Virus record (IMG/VR): IMGVR_UViG_3300045994_000614
Coordinates: 1-23,743 of that record
DNA: 23,743 nt
Reading direction: 5' to 3' (one strand)
Source: a virus
This document shows, piece by piece, positions 1 through 4,931 of this stretch. Under the pieces are notes generated by a model. That model saw nothing but the letters and a program-made list of their open reading frames with translations, was not told the DNA's origin and made no database searches. Within the stretch, counting starts at the first letter, position 1. Every line of letters starts with the position of its first letter. A program made the translations under genes and the position numbers.

Positions 1-165
1 TCTGAATGTATAACTAAAGATCAAGTTGACCATATCATTATGGAAAATGAGAAATTTAAGCTCTTAATGGAAAATGATGAAGATACTCAACAGGCGTACC
101 AAAACAAATATGGTAATATAGGTACTGCAAATGATGAGATTGATGATTTTTTCTTTATAGACTAA
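1..165 (+). CDS. C-terminal part of an unidentified protein (partial)
   Basis: An open frame runs from the first base of the window to TAA at 163-165, giving 54 residues of the end of a protein whose start lies outside the window. It is hydrophilic and acidic, contains LMENDEDTQQAYQNK, and ends in an Asp/Phe-rich tail (DEIDDFFFID). I do not recognise a family. It is followed by a strong hairpin with a T-rich tail (216-247), consistent with this being the last gene of a transcription unit. Confidence 0.6.
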   Translation, partial: SECITKDQVDHIIMENEKFKLLMENDEDTQQAYQNKYGNIGTANDEIDDFFFID

Positions 166-215
166 TCTTACATTCAAGCCACACGGGACACTCTGCAAGG
201 TAGAGCCGAAAACAC

Positions 216-247
216 AAGGGCATATGTAATGTATGCCCTTTACTTTT
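216..247 (+). terminator. Hairpin terminator after the first gene
   Basis: A perfect 9-bp stem (AAGGGCATA at 216-224 with TATGCCCTT at 232-240) encloses a 7-base loop and is followed by TACTTTT. An ATG inside the 3' arm (233) opens a reading frame continuous with the next gene, but starting inside this stem is unlikely, so the later ATG at 269 is preferred. Confidence 0.75.
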
Positions 248-268
248 AAATCAATTAATAATCAATAT

Positions 269-532
269 ATGAGAAGCTATAAAGTGTTATTTGAATTAGT
301 TAAAGAAAATAAACATTTATTTGCAACTGGTTTATGTCCTTTAATAAACAAAATGTATCAAAAGGATATAATAACATGGGAAGAAGCTGATAAACTCATG
401 TTATACATAAGGAAATATACACCAATATTTTGGTGGTTTAAATATGCTCCTTATTGTTGGGAAAAAGGTAATTGGGATATTCGTTTACTTTGGATAGATA
501 AACAAATTAAAAAACATACACATGGCGAATGA
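269..532 (+). CDS. Hypothetical small Trp-rich protein
   Basis: This 87-residue protein has no family I recognise. Its C-terminal half is aromatic (FWWFKYAPYCWEKGNW), and the end is basic, finishing KKHTHGE. The frame is open upstream to an ATG at 233, but that codon sits in a terminator stem, so I take ATG 269, which has the AT-rich ATCAATAT leader seen before other genes here. It stops with TGA immediately followed by TAA. The next small gene starts at 522 inside its end, suggesting translational coupling. Confidence 0.6.
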   Translation: MRSYKVLFELVKENKHLFATGLCPLINKMYQKDIITWEEADKLMLYIRKYTPIFWWFKYAPYCWEKGNWDIRLLWIDKQIKKHTHGE

Positions 533-656
533 TAATGAAAGTTCAGGAAATGGTTTATGGATTATTATAATAATAATCATATTGATTACGATGTGTGACA
601 GATTAGATAACCTAGAACGTAAAAACCATTCATATGAGTACAACTACAGCAAATAG
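522..656 (+). CDS. Single-span membrane mini-protein
   Basis: This 44-residue gene overlaps the preceding stop (ATG at 522 inside the upstream gene) and the following start (634). It has a short polar N-terminus (MANDNESSGNG), one very hydrophobic segment (about residues 12-24, Leu-Trp followed by seven Ile), and a charged C-terminus, so it looks like a one-pass inner-membrane peptide. Function is unknown. Nested pairs of small membrane proteins in phages can be lysis (spanin or holin) components, but nothing specific supports that here. Confidence 0.5.
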   Translation: MANDNESSGNGLWIIIIIIILITMCDRLDNLERKNHSYEYNYSK

Positions 657-900
657 AAAACAGAATAATCATGATTTTATAGCATTAGCTATCATAATTA
701 TATTATTTACTATGTTAGGTATGTGTTCATGTACACATAGACTACATGATTCTCATGGTGAAAAACTACATAACAATGCATATTATGGTAGTCCTAATTA
801 TCATCCATATCATAAGCTACGAGGTTATCATGGTGAAAGTACACATGGTAATATAAGTTATGGTAATTCATACTATCATTCATATAAAAAACATAAATAA
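634..900 (+). CDS. Membrane-anchored protein with tandem His/Tyr/Gly repeat
   Basis: This is an 88-residue protein. Residues about 14-32 form a hydrophobic anchor (FIALAIIIILFTMLGMCSC) whose end holds two cysteines in a poor lipobox context. The remainder is two consecutive 25-residue repeats: His35, His41, His46 and His57 recur as His60, His66, His71 and His82, with shared HGE and YG steps. The His/Tyr/Gly-rich tail would sit on the far side of the membrane and could bind metal, but that is inference. It overlaps the upstream mini-gene by 23 bases. Function unknown. Confidence 0.6.
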   Translation: MSTTTANRKQNNHDFIALAIIIILFTMLGMCSCTHRLHDSHGEKLHNNAYYGSPNYHPYHKLRGYHGESTHGNISYGNSYYHSYKKHK

Positions 901-901
901 T

Positions 902-1099
902 ATGGCTAAACTAATACGATCATCTATTGAATGTGCTCACAATATACAAAAAATATGTTTTCATGACCCAAGTCATCTTAAACTATGTATATGTGAAGAA
1001 GAACAAAACTTCCCTAAAGCATGTCCATTAGAAGATGGCACACCACAACCAGGTGAATTTCAATACAACAAATCTAATAAAGATTATAATACTAATTAA
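902..1099 (+). CDS. Cys-rich small protein
   Basis: This 65-residue protein starts at ATG 902, one base after the preceding stop. The frame is open further upstream to 860, but that would overlap the previous gene by about 40 bases without better spacing. Six cysteines are arranged C11, C19, C29, C31 and two later ones, mixed with histidines (CFHDPSHLKLCIC), which resembles a small metal-binding or disulfide-stabilised fold. No family recognised. It is one of three adjacent Cys-rich mini-proteins. Confidence 0.5.
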   Translation: MAKLIRSSIECAHNIQKICFHDPSHLKLCICEEEQNFPKACPLEDGTPQPGEFQYNKSNKDYNTN

Positions 1100-1112
1100 T
1101 ACAAATACTACG

Positions 1113-1316
1113 ATGAATGAACACATAAGAAAAGTATGTAAAATGGGTATTAAAGGCGAAGTATGCCCTTATCTAGGTATGGGTAGTCATGGCTTTGTAT
1201 GCATGAAGACTTATACTAATCTAATACATAAGCATAAAATGGGTCCTGAAGGATTAAAGGTAGCCCTTGGTGGTAATTGCAAAGGTGCATCTCATGAAGA
1301 AATGAATAAAAAATAA
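1113..1316 (+). CDS. Cys/His-containing small protein
   Basis: This 67-residue protein begins at ATG 1113; an in-frame ATG at 1035 would force a long overlap with the upstream gene. Cysteines at 9, 18 and 30 (KVCKMGIKGEVCPYLG, then FVCMK) have a spacing loosely like that of the preceding protein, so the two may be distant paralogs. A fourth Cys lies in GGNCKGASHEE. Function unknown. Confidence 0.5.
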   Translation: MNEHIRKVCKMGIKGEVCPYLGMGSHGFVCMKTYTNLIHKHKMGPEGLKVALGGNCKGASHEEMNKK

Positions 1317-1320
1317 GTAT

Positions 1321-1587
1321 ATGGATATACAAGTAATAATATTATGTAATCAAACTAAATGTGTATATAATACACATGGTAAAGTAGGGGTAGTAGGTAA
1401 TAACCCTGAAGTAGTTGTAGATGATAACTATTGTACACATCAAGCTCCATTAATACGCAGATACCCACCAATAGGTAAAACTGTATGTAAGAGTTATTGG
1501 ACAAGGATAAATAAATGCAATGAATGTACTAATAAGGATTGTGATAATTGCATGAATATACCACCAGAACCAAAGAATAAGAGTTAG
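1321..1587 (+). CDS. Cys-rich small protein, C-terminal CxxC pairs
   Basis: This 88-residue protein is the last of the mini-gene cluster, four bases after the previous stop, and ends with TAG. Cysteines occur as CNQTKC near the N-terminus and as CNECTNKDCDNC near residues 68-79, which looks like a zinc knuckle or treble-clef-like metal site. A GVVGNNPEVVVDDNYC stretch lies between. I do not recognise the family. The non-coding tRNA-like region begins directly downstream. Confidence 0.55.
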   Translation: MDIQVIILCNQTKCVYNTHGKVGVVGNNPEVVVDDNYCTHQAPLIRRYPPIGKTVCKSYWTRINKCNECTNKDCDNCMNIPPEPKNKS

Positions 1588-1602
1588 ATATAAGAAAATG
1601 TA

Positions 1603-1622
1603 GGCGCTGTAAGCTAGCGCTG
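1603..1622 (+). other. Short hairpin before the tRNA-like element
   Basis: GCGCT and AGCGC pair around GTAAGCT, 20-30 bases before the tRNA-like sequence. There is no U-tract, so it is more likely part of the RNA leader or a processing signal than a terminator. Confidence 0.35.
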
Positions 1623-1640
1623 GTATAAGTAAGCTTACAA

Positions 1641-1723
1641 GGCGAATTAGCTCAGTAGGTAGAGCAATTGGATGGGGATCACTCTTTGTCCAATGGTCAG
1701 CAGTTCGATTCTGTTATTCGCCA
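1641..1723 (+). tRNA. tRNA-like element with an 18-base anticodon loop
   Basis: It folds as a cloverleaf. The acceptor stem is GGCGAAT (1641-1647) with ATTCGCC (1716-1722), followed by discriminator A. The D stem is GCTC/GAGC with loop AGTAGGTA. The T arm is AGCAG/CTGTT with loop TTCGATT. The anticodon stem is ATTGG (1667-1671) with CCAAT (1690-1694), but it encloses 18 bases (1672-1689) instead of 7, so no anticodon can be assigned. CCA is not encoded. It could be a tRNA carrying an 11-base insertion, a decayed tRNA, or a tRNA mimic serving as an RNase P/Z processing site for the structured RNA that follows. Confidence 0.55.
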
Positions 1724-2055
1724 CAAAAACATTCTCTGATCAAATAATAGATAGTCTATGAATCGGCTGGTTGAGCCCTCAAATTATCGAAAAACACCAA
1801 AATCATAGACTTAACCGCAAAGTTACTGGCGGGACCTTATGGGTAATCATATGATATAACCATCTGTGAATTATACAGCAATAAGTAACAGTTGATTGCA
1901 TACTACAACGCAATAATCCTGATAAGTCAAAGTAAACTACTGATACTAGGTTATGATGGTAAATTAGGTATTACAACAATCAGTATCAATTGTACGTAAT
2001 GTGCTAAATTATACTACGCTTTAAAATAGATGAGTATAAGCACGGAGAATGTTCT
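1724..2055 (+). ncRNA. Structured non-coding region following the tRNA-like element
   Basis: No credible open frame exists here. Pairings visible by eye include AGTCTATGA (1753-1761) with TCATAGACT (1803-1811), a perfect 9-bp helix. GGTTGAG inside its loop (about 1769-1775) can pair with CTTAACC (1810-1816), which would make a pseudoknot or an alternative fold. GTTACT (about 1823) can pair with AGTAAC (about 1885), and ATTGC with GCAAT around 1895-1914. The region is bounded by the tRNA-like element and a terminator at 2056-2110, so it is probably one transcript. I cannot match it to a known RNA family; GOLLD-type phage RNAs are also found next to tRNAs, which makes them a natural comparison. 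Confidence 0.5.
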
Positions 2056-2112
2056 AACCAGCACTAGGTTTAAATGTATCAATACTATGACTATAAGTGC
2101 TGGTTTGTTTTT
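2056..2112 (+). terminator. Long-stem terminator closing the tRNA/ncRNA region
   Basis: AACCAGCACT (2056-2065) pairs perfectly with AGTGCTGGTT (2096-2105) around a 30-base loop, followed by TGTTTTT. The next gene starts only about 23 bases after the T-run. Confidence 0.7.
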
Positions 2113-2134
2113 AAATTAATTAATATCAATATAT

Positions 2135-2290
2135 ATGAAACGAACTATTAAAGTACTAATCATAGTAGCAATTTCAATATTACCTATTAGTATAGGTGAT
2201 TGGTCTCCTGTTAATAGTTGGCAATGGTATGCTATTGTAGTACCATCACTTGCATTATTCACAATATTTGAAAATAGGATACTCAAATGA
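2135..2290 (+). CDS. Small two-span membrane protein
   Basis: This 51-residue protein has two hydrophobic segments: residues about 6-20 (KVLIIVAISILPISI) and about 32-45 (YAIVVPSLALFTIF), joined by a Trp-containing turn (GDWSPVNSWQW). It looks like a helical-hairpin inner-membrane peptide, a shape shared by small phage holins, although nothing else supports lysis. Its TGA stop overlaps the next start as ATGA (2287-2290), indicating translational coupling. The start follows an ATATCAATAT leader like that of the gene at 269. Confidence 0.6.
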   Translation: MKRTIKVLIIVAISILPISIGDWSPVNSWQWYAIVVPSLALFTIFENRILK

Positions 2291-2748
2291 AGAAATTCAA
2301 AGGATTGCAATTAACAAAGAAACAGTATGAGGATATAATATACTTATACAGTCCAAAAGATATATATCCTAGGAGATATATGGCTACTGTTAAATATCTA
2401 TACGAATTATTTATATCATATAATAATCGTAAAACCACATGGGATAGAACACCTCTACTTAGTTTAAAAGAAACTAAGGATTATGTAGATAATTACTTTA
2501 ATCATAAAAATAATACAATGACAGAAATTAAACTTGAAATTGGTTTGTTATATACATACCGTCTTGGTTTAATACCTGAAACGGTATATAAGTATATAGA
2601 AGAAGAACCACATGGAATGGCTTTACTTGAAACTAAAACTGGTAGTAGATGGCATTTTAGTAGAAATGCTTTAGTACCAGCTACAGAAGAGCAAATAAAA
2701 GAATTCAATAAAGAATGTCCAGATTGTAAATCTGATACATTACATTAA
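2287..2748 (+). CDS. Hypothetical protein with C-terminal CPDC motif
   Basis: This 153-residue protein is coupled to the upstream membrane mini-protein by an ATGA overlap. It is helical and basic at the N-terminus (FKGLQLTKKQYEDIIYLYS), with a middle segment typical of a soluble domain (MTEIKLEIGLLYTYRLGL) and a C-terminal ECPDCKSDTLH that could be half of a metal site or a redox pair. No family recognised. The gene is followed by a long non-coding interval with several terminators. Confidence 0.65.
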   Translation: MKKFKGLQLTKKQYEDIIYLYSPKDIYPRRYMATVKYLYELFISYNNRKTTWDRTPLLSLKETKDYVDNYFNHKNNTMTEIKLEIGLLYTYRLGLIPETVYKYIEEEPHGMALLETKTGSRWHFSRNALVPATEEQIKEFNKECPDCKSDTLH

Positions 2749-2770
2749 TAACATCTACAGGCAACCTTTT

Positions 2771-2890
2771 ACAGGAGTCAACAAGTGGTGTGCTCACTAT
2801 AAAGCACGTCGTTCTTACCGTTTATAGGTTTTTTAAACACTCGTAAGTATCCTAGCATTGGTGAAGTTAGCAGGTTGACTCCTGTTTTTT
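2771..2890 (+). ncRNA. Long-stem, 91-base-loop RNA element ending in a U-tract
   Basis: ACAGGAGTCAAC (2771-2782) pairs without mismatch to GTTGACTCCTGT (2874-2885), followed directly by TTTTTT. The 91-base loop contains further pairing, for example GTGC with GCAC around 2800-2817. The 3' edge is a good intrinsic terminator, but the enclosed sequence is far larger than a terminator loop, so this may be a small structured RNA carrying its own terminator. Comparable elements lie at 8211, 15521 and 16873. Confidence 0.6.
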
Positions 2891-2957
2891 CTAGCCTTGA
2901 TCCCACTGAGGTGTATTAACAAATACTTGATCCGTATTATACGTACATATCATTGCA

Positions 2958-2998
2958 TGGGAACTCCTTGGGAGTAGGTAAAGCTCCCTTTGTCTTTA
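2958..2998 (+). promoter_or_regulatory. Possible attenuator-like overlapping hairpins
   Basis: Within this stretch ACTCC can pair with GGAGT, or the same GGGAG can instead pair with CTCCC (about 2970-2974 with 2984-2988), the latter followed by TTTGTCTTT. The two helices are mutually exclusive, as in transcription attenuators. There is no open frame that would serve as a leader peptide, so the call is weak. The rest of 2891-3130 shows no gene; it also holds TGGCC/GGCCA and AACGG/CCGTT pairings near 3056-3080. Confidence 0.3.
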
Positions 2999-3130
2999 AC
3001 ATAATACCCTAGTTTCTATATTTGATACTGAACATTATGATTAAAGAAAACAATTTGGCCCTAGAACGGCCACCCCCGTTATAAGCCTTATAGATATTAA
3101 AAAATTTAGTTAAATTCGGTTTATAGCACT

Positions 3131-3170
3131 GGTATGCTACATCGTATAATTTGTAGCATACCTTTACTTT
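3131..3170 (+). terminator. Hairpin before the zinc-finger/sigma operon
   Basis: GGTATGCTACA (3131-3141) pairs perfectly with TGTAGCATACC (3152-3162) around a 10-base loop, followed by TTTACTTT. The first gene of the next unit starts 24 bases later, so any promoter for that unit must lie upstream of or inside this hairpin. Confidence 0.65.
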
Positions 3171-3193
3171 AATATAAATTAAAACCATATAAT

Positions 3194-3391
3194 ATGCCAA
3201 GACACTTATGGATATGTGATTTTGAATGTGGATACACAGACGAATCAAGAAATCGTGTTGAATCACACGAAGAAAATTGTGATAAAAATCCTAATAATAA
3301 TCCAATAATAGAAGAAATTGAGGTTATAGATGAGGATGATGATGAAGAAGATAATGACTATCATGCAATAGGAGAATACGAAACTGATTAA
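3194..3391 (+). CDS. C2HC zinc-finger mini-protein with acidic tail (copy 1)
   Basis: This 65-residue protein has an N-terminal single zinc-finger-like unit: Cys8, Cys12, His25 and Cys29 (C-x3-C-x12-H-x3-C), including the segment CGYTDESRNRVESHEENC. Residues after about 38 are strongly acidic (EIEVIDEDDDEEDND). The next gene encodes a paralog with identical ligand spacing, and an ECF sigma factor gene follows. A single finger plus an acidic tail suggests a protein- or nucleic-acid-binding regulator. A role as sigma partner or anti-sigma factor is inference from context only; the known zinc anti-sigma (ZAS) family uses a different motif. Confidence 0.65.
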   Translation: MPRHLWICDFECGYTDESRNRVESHEENCDKNPNNNPIIEEIEVIDEDDDEEDNDYHAIGEYETD

Positions 3392-3393
3392 TT

Positions 3394-3579
3394 ATGGCAA
3401 CAGAATCATTTGAATGTAAACATGATTGTGGTTATACTACTTACTCAGTAAGAGATATAAAAACACACGAAGACAATTGTTATCTTAATCCTGCTAATGC
3501 CCATGGAGATAATGGGCTTGACGAAGAACCTAAAGGGGATGACATATTAGATGACTATTATGACTCCATTGACGATTAA
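3394..3579 (+). CDS. C2HC zinc-finger mini-protein with acidic tail (copy 2)
   Basis: This 61-residue protein is a paralog of its upstream neighbour, starting two bases after that stop. Cys8, Cys12, His25 and Cys29 are in register with copy 1, and CGYT and the H-E-x-N-C ending are shared, while the tails differ in sequence but both are acidic (DDILDDYYDSIDD). The end overlaps the sigma-factor start by 29 bases, so the proteins are probably made together. The duplication with diverged tails suggests different partners for the two copies. Confidence 0.65.
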   Translation: MATESFECKHDCGYTTYSVRDIKTHEDNCYLNPANAHGDNGLDEEPKGDDILDDYYDSIDD

Positions 3580-4114
3580 TCATAGATTCATACAACATAT
3601 TATAAATGTTGATAAAGAATCATATTCAGTTATACTTGATCAATACTGGGATAAGATATTTCACCATATACAGAAGATTGTTAAGGATACAGAACAAGCA
3701 AGAGATATCACTAGTGAAGTATTTGCAAAAGTATATTTAAATCTTAATCTATTTAAGCCTAATTTTAAGTTTAATTCATGGATATATAAAGTTGCTACTA
3801 ATACAGCAATAGATTACTTAAGATCAGAGAAATTAAGAAATGATATACAAATAAAACCTGATGATTATATTCAAGTTGCTGATGACTCTACAGCTGATAC
3901 AGCTATAAACAAGAAAGAAAAGAATAATGCTCTAGATTTAGCAATCAGTATGCTAAAAGAAGAGTATAGGATAATAATACGATTAAGGTACTATGAGGAA
4001 TTAAGTTATGAAGAAATAGCTCGAACCCTTCATATTCCAATTGGTACTGTTAAAGCAAACTTATTTAGAGCAAAAAAGATGTTATCAAAAATAGTTATTA
4101 ATCAAAAAAAGTAA
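3551..4114 (+). CDS. ECF-type RNA polymerase sigma factor
   Basis: This 187-residue protein has the two-domain layout of group 4 (ECF) sigma factors. Region 2 spans about residues 27-95, with ARDITSEVFAKVYLNL and the FNSWIYKVATNTAIDYLR segment that contacts core polymerase and the -10 DNA. Region 4 spans about 128-180, with a helix-turn-helix (LSYEEIARTLHIPIGTVKAN) for -35 recognition. No anti-sigma-sensing extension is visible. It would redirect host RNA polymerase to phage promoters. ATG 3551 overlaps the preceding zinc-finger gene; ATG 3560 is an alternative start giving nearly the same protein. Confidence 0.88.
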   Translation: MTIMTPLTINHRFIQHIINVDKESYSVILDQYWDKIFHHIQKIVKDTEQARDITSEVFAKVYLNLNLFKPNFKFNSWIYKVATNTAIDYLRSEKLRNDIQIKPDDYIQVADDSTADTAINKKEKNNALDLAISMLKEEYRIIIRLRYYEELSYEEIARTLHIPIGTVKANLFRAKKMLSKIVINQKK

Positions 4115-4116
4115 TC

Positions 4117-4494
4117 ATGAGTAAAAAATTAGTAAAATTCAGAGTACACACAGCTGTTTTCCTGGATGACAAAGGTAACCCAGTTTCCGAATTACATTTG
4201 TTTATTAATGTAAGAAACGATGGTACTAAGGACATTACGATTTATAGAGTAAGCTCTATTAATGCTTCAGGATCATTGAAAATGATAAAGAATGAACAAC
4301 GCCCTGTACCAGTTACATTAGCACCTGGTAAAGAATGGGAGACTTGGGTTCCTGCAACCATTTTTGAAAGCAAAGATCATTATTTCATGAATTTTGTATT
4401 GAAATACAATAGTATTAAAGGAAAAATACTTGAGTTAAGATCTACTCAAAGATACAATGTACCTAAATCAGGTCCAGTACCTACAGGTAAGTAA
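4117..4494 (+). CDS. Hypothetical beta-rich protein
   Basis: This 125-residue protein starts two bases after the sigma stop, behind an A-rich leader. Its alternating hydrophobic pattern (KFRVHTAVFLDDKGNPVSEL, then FINVRNDGTKDITIYRV) and a Pro/Gly-rich turn (VPVTLAPGKEWETWVPA) suggest an Ig-like beta sandwich. The C-terminus is a short polar Pro/Gly tail. I do not recognise a family. A perfect 12-bp hairpin follows. Codons are somewhat less AT-biased than in neighbours such as the polymerase, hinting at an abundant protein. Confidence 0.65.
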   Translation: MSKKLVKFRVHTAVFLDDKGNPVSELHLFINVRNDGTKDITIYRVSSINASGSLKMIKNEQRPVPVTLAPGKEWETWVPATIFESKDHYFMNFVLKYNSIKGKILELRSTQRYNVPKSGPVPTGK

Positions 4495-4518
4495 TAACTG
4501 ATTACATAACAACTTAAT

Positions 4519-4550
4519 AATATGGCCAATCATCGTATTGGCCATATTTA
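4519..4550 (+). terminator. Perfect 12-bp hairpin terminator
   Basis: AATATGGCCAAT (4519-4530) pairs with ATTGGCCATATT (4537-4548) around a 6-base loop. It covers a TTG (4538) that would otherwise extend the next gene, so that start is rejected. Confidence 0.7.
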
Positions 4551-4579
4551 CTATAAATGTGGATAAAAAATATAAAGCT

Positions 4580-4867
4580 ATGCCAAAAAAAATCAAATTC
4601 AAAGATCGTAAAGATCTAATTGATCAATTGATCATCAAGAAAAAGGATATTCCTGAAGCCAGTAAAGTAATCGATGATTTAGCTAAATCATTGGAACGTT
4701 ACCAAAGAGGTGACAGAGAAGCTATGCAACACGTAATTAAAGTACGTAAAAAGATCTTTAACACAAATGCTGAACTGTACATCGAATTAGATGAAACAGG
4801 TATGCATGATATGACAGTCGCTACACTCGACGTTCTTAACCTCATTGATGAAACTAATGAGGACTAA
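4580..4867 (+). CDS. Hypothetical small helical protein
   Basis: This 95-residue protein starts at ATG 4580. The frame is open upstream to a TTG at 4538, but that lies inside a terminator hairpin, and PKKIKFKDRK is a natural N-terminus. It is mostly helical and charged (LIDQLIIKKKDIPEASKV, ending in an acidic LIDETNED). No family recognised. The intergenic sequence after it carries two palindromes that may regulate the large gene downstream. Confidence 0.6.
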   Translation: MPKKIKFKDRKDLIDQLIIKKKDIPEASKVIDDLAKSLERYQRGDREAMQHVIKVRKKIFNTNAELYIELDETGMHDMTVATLDVLNLIDETNED

Positions 4868-4874
4868 AATATAA

Positions 4875-4900
4875 TTGTACTGTACAAATACAATATTGTA
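4875..4900 (+). promoter_or_regulatory. Twin palindromes, operator-like, before the 1086-residue gene
   Basis: TTGTAC-T-GTACAA (4875-4887) is a perfect inverted repeat, and TACAATATTGTA (4889-4900) is a perfect 12-base palindrome; both are built from TTGTA/TACAA half-sites. They lie 32-57 bases before the start at 4932, where a repressor or activator dimer would bind. A near copy (CCGTACAGTACAA) occurs at 14887-14899. No protein binding is demonstrated. Confidence 0.45.
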
Positions 4901-4931
4901 AATACTTAAAAAAACACTAAAAAAATCAATT

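Noticed and set aside
233-268. Upstream extension of the 87-residue gene to ATG 233
   Set aside because: The ATG lies in the 3' arm of a perfect terminator stem; ATG 269 has the leader typical of this genome.
4538-4579. TTG start at 4538 for the 95-residue gene
   Set aside because: It is inside a 12-bp hairpin, and a normal ATG follows at 4580.
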